Shown: piece after piece, positions 12,701 through 23,507 of the stretch | Numbering within the stretch: position 1 is the stretch's first letter | Layout: the number at the start of each line of letters is the position of its first letter | Assembly: GCA_002682825.1 (NCBI GenBank) | Contig: NOKP01000018.1 | Location: forward strand, 809,783 to 873,782 | Direction: 5' to 3' | Origin: Neonectria sp. B-13 | Taxonomy: Eukaryota > Ascomycota > Sordariomycetes > Hypocreales > Nectriaceae | DNA length: 64,000 nucleotides | Made by a program: the position numbers and the translations under genes | Notes under the pieces: model-generated | Told to the model about the DNA's origin: nothing | What the model saw: only the letters and a program-made list of their open reading frames with translations | The model's database searches: none

Positions 12701-14079
12701 TATTGCCATCCATACCATCCATGGCAGGGTTAGACCTACGTTCCAGTACAGCAGTAGCGAGGTCCCCGGAGCTCATTGCCCTCTTGAGGTGGCCTTGACC
12801 TTGCGGCCGCCCATCCATAATTACGGAACACGCTGTGCTCTAGCAGGCAACTCGGGCCCGTTGGGAGACGACGGGCGGGCGGGGGACTTGGGCGTTGGTC
12901 GCCAGTCTGTTGTAATCTGGGCCTGCAGCTGTAGGTTCCTTTTGCAGCTGATGATCCTCCCTCGCCCTTCCGAGGTCCTCGTGTGGCTCAATCTTCCATC
13001 CCTGAATTCTTCACGTCTTCCCAAAGTGGATAATCGGGCAGTTTAGGTTTTTCTCTCTTCCTTGTCGCAGTCCTGTTGCCGCGCTCCTCGTTAATTGTCT
13101 GTCACGTCTAGACAGCCGACACACGCAGGTCACTTCCATCTCAGACTCGTAGACCACTGCTCCGGGCCCTTGAAAGTTGGCGGTCTCACTCTCACACAGG
13201 CCCCCAACTCCACCCAGCCAACCAGCCTAACCGCGGCCGCCGAAAAGACGGGGCTGCTATCCGTCCACCTCCAGTAGGACAGTGATTTGGTTCCAGCGCC
13301 TCCCCAGCGCCTTCCAGCGGTCAACAACGCCCACCAACGTCCACCAACGTCCCCCCGAACCTTAGGTTGACAAGCCCGCCACAGCGATGGAGCCCACTGC
13401 TGCTGCGCCCAAGAAATAACCTTGAGAGGAGCTGGACCTGAAAGTAAAAATAAATAAAAACGCGCTCCACGCTCTCGCGCCCACTGTCTGTTGACGAGCC
13501 CCGTAACGTTAGGCCATCCGTCGCCCACAGGCCACAGCAACCGCCTAAGCCCTGCCACTGCCACTGCCACTCCCCGCGCCTTTTTTTCCGTCTCGCACCA
13601 CTGCTCCCCGTCCACTGCTCCGTCAACCACATCCAACCAACTTCGTCTTGTCCATCCCCGTCCGCGACCCGACTTCGAAACGCTCTCTCTGACAACCCCC
13701 CCATCCGACCTGCGAACCGCCTCGTCTCGGCCCCATCGCGGCAATCACAAACAATAGGTACGTCGTCATTGCAATCGTCGTTCTTTCTCTGTCGATCCCG
13801 CGCTACCGCTACCGCTATGCGCTGCCATGCGCCAGCCCGTTTGCCCACTCGACACTGAACCCACTCCCATTCCCATACGAGGTCTGCGACTCCTCTGAGC
13901 CCTCCCACAAGTATCGAGTCCAACATTCCTTGCCCTCACACCCGCCTCGAATCTCCACTGCTCGCCCTTTGTTCCCTTCATTAACCCCCCTATATTTTCC
14001 CAATTTCGTCTGCCTTTCCCCCCTTCTCTGCTCCTTCTCCGTCGCTGCGCTTCGCGTGAAGCATCGCCCGACCGCTGAC
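9720..14079. other. Intergenic region, 4.4 kb
   Basis: This lies between the ends of two plus-strand genes. I see no convincing gene, tRNA or transposon. The last 700 bases are C/T-rich and likely form the promoter and leader of the next gene. A possible donor (GTACGT at about 13757) suggests a 5' UTR intron, without proof. Open frames around 13130-13930 on both strands look like by-products of the pyrimidine-rich leader. Confidence 0.5.
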
Positions 14080-15483
14080 ATGTTCCTCCACGACAGGCAG
14101 TTGCCCAGAGCGAGCACCCCAGGCTTCACAATGTCCAACAACACGGGGCAAGGGGAAACTCCCGCCACCGATGCTGCTTCTGTTCCCGCCGAGACCTCCG
14201 CCACCGCTGCCGATCCTACTACCGCCGCCGATTCCGTCACCTCGGCCGCCGCTGAGCCCACGTCGGTTTCCAGTGAGGAAGCCGTGTCCAGCGACGCCCC
14301 CTCTACCTCCGAAGCACCAGCATCGTCTTCACAAAATGAACAATCCACTTCAGTAGAAGAGACCCAGCCTGCTGAAACGCAGGCCTCTTCTGCTTCCGCC
14401 GCACCGTCCTCCGATGTCCCGGAAGCTACCACCTCGGAACAGCAGCCCACCCAGGCCACCGAGACCGTTGTCGAGACCGAATCTGCCTCAGCTACCGAAG
14501 CTGCCAGCAGTGCCGACAGCAACGACGACAGCAGCACCGACGACAGCCAAGCCTCCACTACCGACGACAGTCAAGCCAGCGAAACCGAGATCCCAGTGTC
14601 CACCGTCATCACCGTTACCAACAGTGATGGCGGTACGACCAGGGTCGTTGTCGTCACCACCATTACCACCAACCAGGCGGCCACCGGCACAGACTCATCT
14701 GCATCCGCGACCAGCACTTCTGATTCTTCGTCCATCGATTCCGGGGGAGGCTCCGGTGGAGGCCTCAACCAGAAGAGCAAGGTTGCCATTGGAGTCGTTG
14801 TTCCCATCGCTGCAATCGCTATCCTGGCCCTCATCGGCCTCTTCTGGTGGAAGAAGCGCCGCTCGCGCAAGCAGGCCGCGGAGGAGCGTCGCAAGGAGGT
14901 TGAAGACTACGCCTACAACCCCAATGCTGATCCTACCATTCCCGCGGTTGGAATGGGCGATGGCAGTTATGAGATGAGAGAGGACGGCTCTTCAGGTTAC
15001 CGCGGCTGGGGCAACACAACCGTTGGCTCCACAGGCCGTAAGGCCTCAACCACCATGACAACCATGTCCGGCGGCCAGAATGGCCAAGCCTATTCCGATG
15101 TCACGTCACCCACTACCGCCCGCATGTCGGACGGCAGATCCGGCGAACCCTTGATGGATGGCTCATACTCCCCAGAGGGCGAGATTCTCGGTGCCATGGG
15201 CCCCTCAGCTGCAAACAACCGAGGGGCAGATGTGCATCGTGGACCGTCCAACGCCTCGTCCTCCTACAGTGCCGCTAGATCCGACGGCTCCGACCCCATT
15301 GCCACGTCGTACGGCGCTGGTGGCACCTACTACGACCAGTATGGCCAGAACAACCCATACGGCGAAAACGGTCCACGACCTGGTCAACCCGTCATCCGCG
15401 ACAACCCAGCAAGGCGAGACACGCGGATCGAGAACCCGTCTCACTACCCTCAGCAGAGCGCGGGCATTTCCCAAAACTTTTAA
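14080..15483 (+). CDS. Ser/Thr-rich single-pass surface protein, Mid2/Wsc-like architecture
   Basis: One exon encodes 467 residues from the first in-frame ATG. Residues about 20-225 are almost entirely Ser, Thr, Ala, Glu and Pro, as in heavily O-mannosylated wall-stress sensor stalks. A segment rich in Val/Thr beta residues follows (ITVTNSDGGTTRVVVVTT). A Gly-rich linker leads to one transmembrane helix at about 235-257, then WWKKRRSRKQ as a stop-transfer. The tail of about 210 residues is Gly/Ser/Tyr-rich with basic patches. There is no cysteine-rich WSC domain and no clear signal peptide, so an N-out reverse-anchor topology, or an unrecognised upstream exon carrying a signal peptide, must be considered. 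The overall plan resembles Mid2-type cell-wall integrity sensors; this rests on architecture, not on a conserved domain. Confidence 0.78.
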   Translation: MFLHDRQLPRASTPGFTMSNNTGQGETPATDAASVPAETSATAADPTTAADSVTSAAAEPTSVSSEEAVSSDAPSTSEAPASSSQNEQSTSVEETQPAETQASSASAAPSSDVPEATTSEQQPTQATETVVETESASATEAASSADSNDDSSTDDSQASTTDDSQASETEIPVSTVITVTNSDGGTTRVVVVTTITTNQAATGTDSSASATSTSDSSSIDSGGGSGGGLNQKSKVAIGVVVPIAAIAILALIGLFWWKKRRSRKQAAEERRKEVEDYAYNPNADPTIPAVGMGDGSYEMREDGSSGYRGWGNTTVGSTGRKASTTMTTMSGGQNGQAYSDVTSPTTARMSDGRSGEPLMDGSYSPEGEILGAMGPSAANNRGADVHRGPSNASSSYSAARSDGSDPIATSYGAGGTYYDQYGQNNPYGENGPRPGQPVIRDNPARRDTRIENPSHYPQQSAGISQNF

Positions 15484-16240
15484 ACCGAAAAACAATCTTC
15501 TCTGGGACAGTGAAACTTCGCTGTCCGTAGAGTTTTCATTTTGTCTGAATCAAGATACCCACCTCCTGCCGAAAATCTCGCTTGGAAGTGGATAATGCAC
15601 CGGCGTTTGAATATCTGGCATGTTTTGTCTTTTTTATGAGGGAGATATTCCCATTTTTATGCCGTCTACCATGGCAGACTCACCTAACTAATCGCTCCTT
15701 GAAAAATCGTCGTCATATATCGGGTGCTGCACCACCAGAAACATGAGTATGCCCTGGGTTTCTCTTCTTTCGAATGTTTCCTAGGAATGCAACACACCAA
15801 AGGGGTGACGTTTGAACACGACAACACTCCCTGCTGAAACGCTTATATCACGAGATGGGATTGTACATACGACGACTTTGGCAGACCGGGGTTGGCTACT
15901 CTGCGCGGAAAGCTTGGATAGGCTGGGGCCGCGAGGGCTCCAGGTAATGGGATGAGTCGGCGATGTTTATCGTTTCGATGTCCTGTGGGTTGGAATTGCT
16001 GGCTGTTGATAAGTGGAGTGGAGAACGGAAGGAACTTAGAAGTTACGTTTGGGTTGGGAACCAGGTGAATAGAAGTATATATGAAATGGAAGATTTCGAT
16101 AAGCATGTACTGGCCCAATTTGAGTATTCTTATCTTCGTTAACGAGGCGTTGAGCTGATCTGGAGTATCTCGGCAGTGTTCAGCAGCCACCTCGACATAT
16201 TACTCTCTTAACACAGCGAGCATCAACCAACCTGGGGAGT
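15484..16240. other. Convergent intergenic region
   Basis: These 757 bases lie between the stop codons of the surface protein (+) and the carboxylesterase (-). They should hold both 3' UTRs and polyadenylation sites. No further gene is seen. Confidence 0.5.
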
Positions 16241-17964
16241 TCATGATGCCTCGTTCTCGTTGGCCCTTTCTCCCATCCCCTGAACCAACTCCATCCGCTC
16301 CCACCAGAAACGCATACGTTCCATCTCCTTCTCATTCAACACCCGCTCCTGCACCGGCACGATCCCCGCGGCCTTGTCATCGCTCGTCGCCCCGAAGACA
16401 AGAATCTTGCCCTCGCCGTGTCCGCCTCCAAAGCCAGGGCTGATGAAGGCCGGCCACGCATCGCCCATGTCGCCCTCGGGGCTGCTCACGAACTGCGTCA
16501 TCCGACCGTGCAGCGCCGCCGCCAGGCCTCCGGGCACCAAGTCGTGGCGCTCCGCGGCGGGGCCTTGGGCGCCGTGCGTGGCCGCGCCGTAGGGGGGCGA
16601 TGCCTCGGCGTACTCGTACACGTAGACCCTGGCGCCGGCGCGGGACAGCACGTGGGCCGTGTGCAACACCGGCGCGATGTAGGCGAAGTCGCCGTACGCG
16701 GCGGCCAGGCGGCGGAACTGTGAACCTTGTGAGGGCGGGGCCGGGTACAGCGCTTCGAGGAGTTCAAGGTCGGCAGGCGACAGGGATGGGATGAGGGTTA
16801 TGAAGAAGGCGCGGAAGTCTGCGTCGGATGCTGCAGAGGCGGGTACGAAGGAGATGCCCTCGTGCGAGCAGAACCCGGTGAGGACGCACATCCCGCGCGC
16901 CCTGCCATCGGCAACGCGCTGCTCCCACAGCCTCAGCGGGCTCTCGGGAATCACGCCGTCCTCGCCGTCGACGACGGGCTGGAACGGCCACTCGACGGAC
17001 GGCTCATAGCGGGCCCAGACGCGTGCTGCGGCGTGGAGGAGGCGGTCCAGGGGCAGGGCCTTGAGGTCGGCGAGGGACGAGCAGTGGGCGTGTTGGAGGA
17101 GTTGGGCGTGCTGCGAGGCCAGCCGCGGGTGGGCGGGCGAGAGCACGGAGCGGGCCGTGGGCGAGCCGGACTCGAGGATGGCTTTGTGGAAGGGGGGTGG
17201 CGAGGGAGAGAGGAGGTGGTGGCCGATCTGTGGGCGGGAGTGTGAGTGAGAGTTGGCATATCACGGAGGCTCTGTGATTATGATGGAGGAGCGGAGGAGG
17301 TGAGGGGGGACGAGGGATAGAGGAGGGATAGAGGAGAAGCCAATATCAACACCCTCACATCTCAAGCCCAGCAACCCCACCATCCATTCCCAAGCAACAC
17401 AAAACTCACCGAATGCGCCCCAGCACTAGCCCCCACAACCGTCACCCTCCCGCCATCCCCCCCAAACGCCGCGATCCACTGCACAACCCACCTCAGCGCA
17501 ACCGCCTGGTCCCGCAGCCCCAGATTGCACGCCTCCGAGCCGCCGGGGAACCCCAGCACCCCGAGCCGGTACCCCACGCTCACGCCGACGATAGGCCCCT
17601 CGCTCCACGCCACGACGTTCTCCATGTCGCGCTCCAGCGGGTGCCCGAAGTTGAACGCTCCGCCGTGCACGTACACCAACACCGGACAGCCTGCCGCAGC
17701 CGCCGCCGGACGGGTGACGTTCACGCGCAGACAGTCCTCGGAGCCCGGTGCCCCGAGAACTGGACACCCGTCTCCCGGCTCCGTGGCGTCCAGGGTGCCC
17801 TCCGGCAGAACCGCCGGAACGGGGCGTTCAAAGCGCCGTGCTGTTGCGTAGGGAATGTCGAAGAACACGTCGAGCGCCCGCGGTCGTGCTCCGGACGCGG
17901 GCTTAGATACACCTATGACCGTGCAAGCGCCGAGCTGCACGGTGGGGCTAGCTGCTTTTGCCAT
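16241..17964 (-). CDS. Carboxylesterase, type B (alpha/beta hydrolase)
   Basis: Two exons (17964-17410 and 17227-16241) give 513 residues. The oxyanion-hole motif HGGAF is at about 100-104 and SEDCLRVNV at about 75-83. The nucleophile elbow is GASAG with Ser180, where most type-B esterases have GESAG. The acid is probably Glu308 in SHEG and the base His403 in ATHGAQ, so the triad looks intact. There is no signal peptide, which suggests an intracellular enzyme hydrolysing small esters. The 182-nt intron falls just after the nucleophile elbow (AGAHS/IGHH). The gene is markedly GC-rich, giving long spurious frames on the other strand. The substrate cannot be deduced. Confidence 0.9.
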
Positions 17965-18553
17965 TCCCGATGAGATGTGATGAGCGATAGGAAAAAAAAC
18001 GACAATGGGCGTCGCTGTATGTTGGTTAGAGCATATTCTAAGCTGGGCGGCCGTTTTGCCGTTCGGTGGTGAATTTGTGCCGATGGACGGCGGGGTGACG
18101 TTGAATGTCGGAGCGGGGCCGGGCCGCCCGGAACATCGTCGCCGACTTTTGTCAGAGCTAAAAAACCACCCCTCATCAAAAATATGGCCATCAGCAACTG
18201 CTCATCGAATAGTTTCAATGTGTCAAGTTCAATGGTCATGTACAGCCATTGAGATGACTCAAACCAAGTATATAACTAAAGTGTACGGTACAGTCGACAA
18301 AGCAAAAAGCAATATCGACTCGGTGGTGCGCCCAGTTCCCCCTTTTATACTCTTACAACGAACGCCTTTTTATCAGAAATACTCGAGCAACAATGTCCTC
18401 AAGACCAAAAAAATAACAATAAAACAAGCACACAGCCGGTGCTAACACCGTTCCTTTCCAACTCCGCAGCTAAGCGCAGACAAAAAGCATTATTCTTTGT
18501 GTGTGAATCGACCGCCTCGCTCAGCGTCGCAATCAAACTCGGCAAGCGTCCTC
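17965..18553. other. Intergenic region upstream of carboxylesterase
   Basis: This holds the esterase promoter and the 3' end of the following minus-strand gene. It is AT-richer than its surroundings near 18340-18430. No coding signal is seen. Confidence 0.5.
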
Positions 18554-20901
18554 TCAAACGACGTGATATGCCGTCTGTCTCATCGATTCCCTCAAAGCTA
18601 GGTCCTTGCGACGCTTCTTCTCTGCCCACTCTCGACCGGAAGCCCTGGAGAGCTCCGCTGCCTGCTCCCTCGCCAGACGGGCTGCCGTCTCACGGTCCCG
18701 CTTCTCGCGCTCCTTGTCTTTTGTGAAGCCGGTGTCATCTCGTTGGAAGATTTGTTTTCCCTTTCGTTTCAACTGTTGAGCCTCCTCTGCAGAAAGCGTA
18801 TTTCGCTTTCCACCGGAACTTCCTGTAGAAGACGACGTTCCCCGACTTAAATCTTCACGTGACGTCATGTTTGTGAGTCTGCCACGGGCACGGGCCGGCT
18901 TCGCGCCAAGCGATGCTCGCTGTGACTTGGTCGAATCAATAACATTTTTCGCATCGTCGTCGTTCAGGGACTTTCCCTGGCGAGCACGGCTTGTAATCGT
19001 TTCGCGAGGGATCGTACTCGGTGCGACGCTAGGGCGCACAGGTCTAGCCTTAAACTCCCGCTTCTTTCTCTCCTCTTCCTCTTGCGCCTTGAGACGTGCC
19101 TCGCGTTCCTCCCGCTTCCGCCGTGAGATTGCTTCTCCCGGAAGTTCAAAGTTTGGTTTCGTCAATGGCTTGTTAGACCTGAGTCTCGGAGGAGCAACGT
19201 ATGCTTTCTGAGCCTCGGCCTGTTGAGCCAAACGAGCCTCGCGTTGTTCCCTCAAGCGTCGAGCAACGGCTTCCCCAGGTAGCTCGAAATTGGGTACTGT
19301 TGGTGCCTTGGTTGACTTGATGGGCGCCTTGGGCGTTGCCGGCTGGGCATTAGCGAGCTTGCTTCGCGAGAGCTGCGACTTCAGTTTTGGCGATTCTTGT
19401 GGCTCCTCTTTGTTGCGGAAGATGAGTGAGGTTGCTCTTCGGATTGACGGCTGAGCCCTTTCAGATTGCTTAACGCGGACGGTTGCAGAGAGACTGCTCA
19501 TAGACGCTCGCTTAGCGACGGTCGGCTTCTTGGCCTCTAGGCGAGGCTCAAGGTGTTTTGGGCTGGGTTTGACATCATCGGGGGCGGTGATGCGTCGAGG
19601 CTGTGTAACGGCATTGATGGCCTCAAGCTCTTCTTCGAGCTTGTCGAGCTCCTCGAGAGAATCCTCGATGCGAGGAACCGAAAACGACCCGGCTCTTGAG
19701 GATCCGCCAGCGTAGCTGCTGCTCCTATCGCTTATCAGAGTAAGAGACGGGGAGACAGCTTGCTCGACGACCTCGTTGATCTCGACCTCAGGCACCTTGA
19801 GCGGGGTGGCCTGGGAGCAGTCGTAGGGCGGGGGTTGAGCAACTGCCATGTTGACCTGATCTGCTAGGGCCCGGGAGAGGTGCAAGTCCGGGAAAGAATA
19901 TGCATCGCCTTCAAGAGGAGTGGCTATAAGGGTGTAGGTATTAGCTAGGGCACATGCTGCGGTGGCCTTGCGGGAGGGCGATCGGCGCTTTCGCGACAGC
20001 AAATTGCAACCAAAGACCATGGTTCCTCGTTTGCGACGGTCGTCGTCGTTGGCGGAGGAGCGTTGGTCTTTGGCAGAACTGGCTGGCGCTGGGCATGATA
20101 GCAGCCATTCGAACTGACCTGCCAAATGTCTCTCGATCTGTTGTCGGCTGGGGCAGTCGGGGTCTGCGGCCAAGAGGAGGGGGTGGATCTCGGGGGCGAG
20201 CGCTGCAGGGAGTCAAGTTAGCACCAGGTCATAGTATAGGGGTTGAGATGTGTGTGAGTTTGGGGGTGAGGCAGGTCGGGATGGTTGAGATGGGTCAGGA
20301 TGGTCGAAGATGGGTCAGAATGGTTCGGGATGGTTCAACATGCAGGGATTCAGATGGCCATGACGTTGGAACTTGAAAGTCACAGGAGCAGGGGCCATCG
20401 GGACCTACCTCGAGGTGAACGCCGCTCGGCTGCTAGACGAGGGTTTGCTGGTGCAACTTTAGTTGGTACAGCTGCGCATGCGACTGCAGTGACGGAGGTG
20501 GGCGCAATGGCAGACTCCTCCAGCACAGCATCCAGCGGCTCAAAGACGGCCGAGTCGATTGGAGCGCGGCGTCGAAGGCCCCGCGACGAGTGTTTGGTGT
20601 TGGCGTTGACGTTGACGTTGATGCCGGTGGTGTGGATGGTGTAAGAGTTGGGTTTGAGACCTGAGTCCTCGTGGCTCTGGGACGCGAGAGGCGCAATCGA
20701 GGCGTTCTGGACCTGGCCAATGGACAGCTCTTGGAGCAAGCCTCGAGAGATGGACGAGGGGATCTTGGATGTGGTCTCAGCGTTCGAGTTCGGTTGCGGG
20801 AGGGTATTGATGGTAGAATGCTGGCGGGTTGAGGGGATCGAGGTGGTAGCGGCAGGAACGGAATTGGTGGCACGGTTGACTCGAGCCATGGCCACGGCCA
20901 T
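18554..20901 (-). CDS. Basic coiled-coil protein with duplicated NFELPGEA motif, unknown function
   Basis: Two exons (20901-20409 and 20202-18554) give 713 residues, starting at the first ATG of the frame. The N-terminal half is low-complexity. Residues about 342-365 form a Glu/Leu coiled coil (DSLEELDKLEEELEAINAV). The C-terminal half is Lys/Arg-rich. It holds two copies of PNFELPGEA[VI]xRR followed by a charged helix, at about 468 and 514. The second copy runs into a long basic-acidic helix ending FKARPVR near 548. The end is another charged helix rich in Lys, Arg and Ala. The pattern of a Phe-containing motif, charged helix and FKA-type ending recalls microtubule-binding TPX2 repeats, but that is only a hypothesis. 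Similar fungal proteins have, as I recall, been labelled carboxylesterase; nothing in the sequence supports that label. Confidence 0.75.
20203..20408 (-). other. Long intron with degenerate GGGTCAGGATGGT-type repeats
   Basis: The intron has GT-AG ends and is 206 nt, the longest intron I place in the window. Its interior, about 20277-20340, holds imperfect repeats of ATGGTT/GATGGGTCAG. The joined codon is GCG and the frame continues cleanly into APEIHPLLLAADPD. Confidence 0.7.
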
Positions 20902-22603
20902 CGACGTCTTTACAATGGAGCCTGACCCCGAACAAATGTCAAATGAGCCTCGGAGACCCTTGCGGACCCTGTCAACGGGAGACCGGGGAGGCCGCAGATT
21001 GGGTGGGACAGGGGAGCGACTGAATTGTCGATGGGGATTGGGGACAGAGAATGCAATTTCGCAGATAGACAGGGGGTAGATGGAGGAGTTGGTTGTCAAT
21101 GGTCAGCGGTTACAGCCCAAAAAAACTGATGGATGGATGCGAGAATGCAGTGTAGCGATGGAGGGATGGGGTGAGTGAGAGAGTTGAGTGGTAGCAGAGA
21201 GAGATGCAAGCAACAGTGAGTGGTGAGAGTTGAGTTTGAGAGTTTGGGAGTCAACCTGTCGCGCTTCACCTTGACAACCACACCTTCCGCCTGCTTCCGC
21301 ATAGCAGTGAATCATGGCCAAGTGCAACACACCCACCCACTTTGCCACTCACTGACTGCACTTGGCCCATCCCAACCGCAAGCTTTTGCTATCCTGTGCC
21401 TTGGAGGGTTGTTGTTGACTTTCGTCCCGCAAAATGTAACCATCCGCTTTCCAAATCCGGGCGGGACCCAAGCCGTCACATCGCGCGTCGCGTCGCCGGC
21501 CGTCGTCTCCATTGGCCAGATGCTGCTATGCACGCTGCACGAGCTGGCTAAGTTGCTGCAGGCTGCGGATGGGCCTGTTTAGGGCCGTTAGGCTGCAGTA
21601 GTGAGTAGACCAACCGCAATCAAATGGTGCAACGCTTAACCTGCGACCCCACAATGACAATCATCACTGATCAGTTGCTTCTTGCCAAGGGCCGTTAGGC
21701 TGTAACTACCAAAAAGCTGGAATTGCTTTGCTTTGTCTTTGTTTTAAACCATCCCTCGATAATCACAAGTTGACTCAGTCGAGAACGAGTACGAACTTAG
21801 GACTCTGACCATAACTTGCAGTTGCCTAAATGCTTCATCAGACAGGTCGAAATACATGTTGCATTGCACCTGCGAGGGGAAAACAACATATCCACCACAA
21901 TGGATCTGGCCACTCTCACAACTATGTACATCTGCCAGTCTACTACTAGTAGTAGCCACCTTTTCGCAATTCAACCTAACCCGTCACCACCCCTATACTT
22001 GGCTATTGGCGACTAACGCTCATCTATCCCACTCCAGCGCAGCCTATACCGAGAATCCCACCAAGTGACTGTTGCACTGCCAAGGACTGGTAGATGTGTC
22101 CCTCAACATCGCGCAGAGCAGCAACGCCCAAGAAGGCACAGTACCGCAGTATCACCCAGAAAAGCCTAAGACCTCTAGTCTCGTCATATCTGAACGGACT
22201 ATCTCGGTCTTGTCTAAGCAAGGGGGCCGTGCCTGGTGTAAACAGGGTGCCCACTCTTCTGTCTCCCCTTAAGACACAGCTGTAAGGGAAACAACCCCAA
22301 GAGACAGTTGAGGTCTGCGGTTACCACCCAAGTATGCCGATCAAACACCAGTCATCAGGTGTATGCAACCGAAGTCTCAGTATGCTCAAGACTAACTAGT
22401 CACTGAGAAAATCAGGTGTGATAAACTAGCGCATCCAGTTGGTTTGTCGAGATAAATGGCGTGGGAAGATCGGCGGGTATCTAGGACGAGTAGATCGACG
22501 TTTCTGGATGCTGTCGATAACGGGCAGCCCAAGGGGGTATAACTCTGCCGTTTATGGTACCACATCCCAAGAGAGATACCGTCTTGGTGACAGGTACTAG
22601 TCT
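20902..22603. other. Intergenic region, 1.7 kb
   Basis: It contains the promoter of the gene at 20901 (minus) and the 3' flank of Dad2. A GA-rich stretch lies near 21140-21250. No supported gene or RNA was found. Confidence 0.5.
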
Positions 22604-23163
22604 TTAACCCAGTCGTGATTGTTCTTCCTCGGCAGCGGCTTCTGCTGCCTCTGCCTGTGCGTGTAGTGCAGGTGCGTGCTCCGTTGGGATGCGAACCAGC
22701 ACCTGAGGAAGAGGCCCCGTCACCTCTTGGCCTTCGTCGGCAGGAGCTTCGGGACTGGGTTTCGCGAGTTTGGCTGTTGACAACGGGTTAGGCTGGGGCA
22801 ACAAAATCGAACAGCAGACAATCACATACAAGAGGCCATATTAATTGCACGCAATACGTTGTGCCAGTTTCCCATGACTACTGCAATTGCTATCCAGTGT
22901 CAGTACAGGAAAGTTATCATGACAGCCCATAACTATAAGGCATGAATACCTTCAGTTCCGTCAGACAAAGTCGACAGCTTCTTCTCCAGAGCCTCCATTT
23001 GTCCCGCAACTGCAGCACTCAGGTCTCGGAGTTCTCGCAAGCTCGCTAGTTCGGCCTTCTTCTCCTCGATGCGCGCGAGCAACGCCGGCGACTGCCCCGT
23101 CGACGAGCTCGAGGCGCTCGGCGCGCGCATGTGGGACGAAAGGGATCGCGTAGGGTAGGACAT
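22604..23163 (-). CDS. dad2: DASH/Dam1 complex subunit Dad2
   Basis: Three exons (23163-22950, 22889-22830, 22773-22604) give 147 residues. After a Ser-rich N-terminus, residues about 27-95 form the Dad2 domain: a coiled coil with ARIEEKKAELASLRELRDL, QMEALEKKLSTLSDGTE, and then the signature NWHNVLRAINMAS, which is recovered only when the 60-nt middle exon is spliced in. The C-terminus is Ala/Glu-rich and variable. Dad2 belongs to the ten-subunit DASH ring that couples kinetochores to microtubule plus ends. The gene is head to head with shugoshin, 344 bases between start codons, so two mitotic genes share one promoter region. All splice junctions keep frame, so I am confident in this model. 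Confidence 0.92.
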
Positions 23164-23507
23164 GGCGTGCGGCTCGGTTCGTAATTCGATGTCTCCTGCA
23201 AGAGTAGTTCGCGTCCCTCGACGTTTGGTGGCAGTGGAATATCGCGTTTCCGATGGTGGGGTTGCTTGAACGTGGGGTTGAACCGTAATGGGATGGTATC
23301 CCGGCAACCAGACGGCCCAAGCGATCATTCAGCGCTATGCCCAAGTCGGCAAAGAGTAAATAATGACACAACCAAATTTCCCGACTCAGACCGACACTTG
23401 CCAAACATTACTGCAAACGTGACTCGACGAGCACACTTGCTATCTTCATCACCTGCTCCACAGCAAAAACACCACACTGAAGTCACGGCATTCCTGCATT
23501 ATGAGCT
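23164..23507. promoter_or_regulatory. Shared divergent promoter of dad2 and shugoshin
   Basis: Only 344 bases separate the two ATGs. The region must drive a DASH subunit on one side and a centromere-cohesion protector on the other. At its right end, ATG at 23501 opens a four-codon frame that closes at 23515, overlapping the shugoshin start at 23508. Confidence 0.6.

Noticed and set aside
13130..13926. Two minus-strand frames of about 200 residues upstream of the surface-protein gene
   Set aside because: They are Gly/Trp/Arg-rich reflections of a pyrimidine-rich leader, with no domain.
13815..14558. Minus-strand frame of 247 residues, Ser/Ala/Val-rich
   Set aside because: It is the antisense of the Ser/Thr-rich stalk of the plus-strand surface protein.
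16418..17249. Plus-strand frames across the carboxylesterase
   Set aside because: They arise from high GC content opposite a well-supported minus-strand gene.
18554..20901. Label 'carboxylesterase family' for the NFELPGEA protein
   Set aside because: No alpha/beta-hydrolase motif is present; I recall this label being used for similar proteins, but it is not supported by the sequence.
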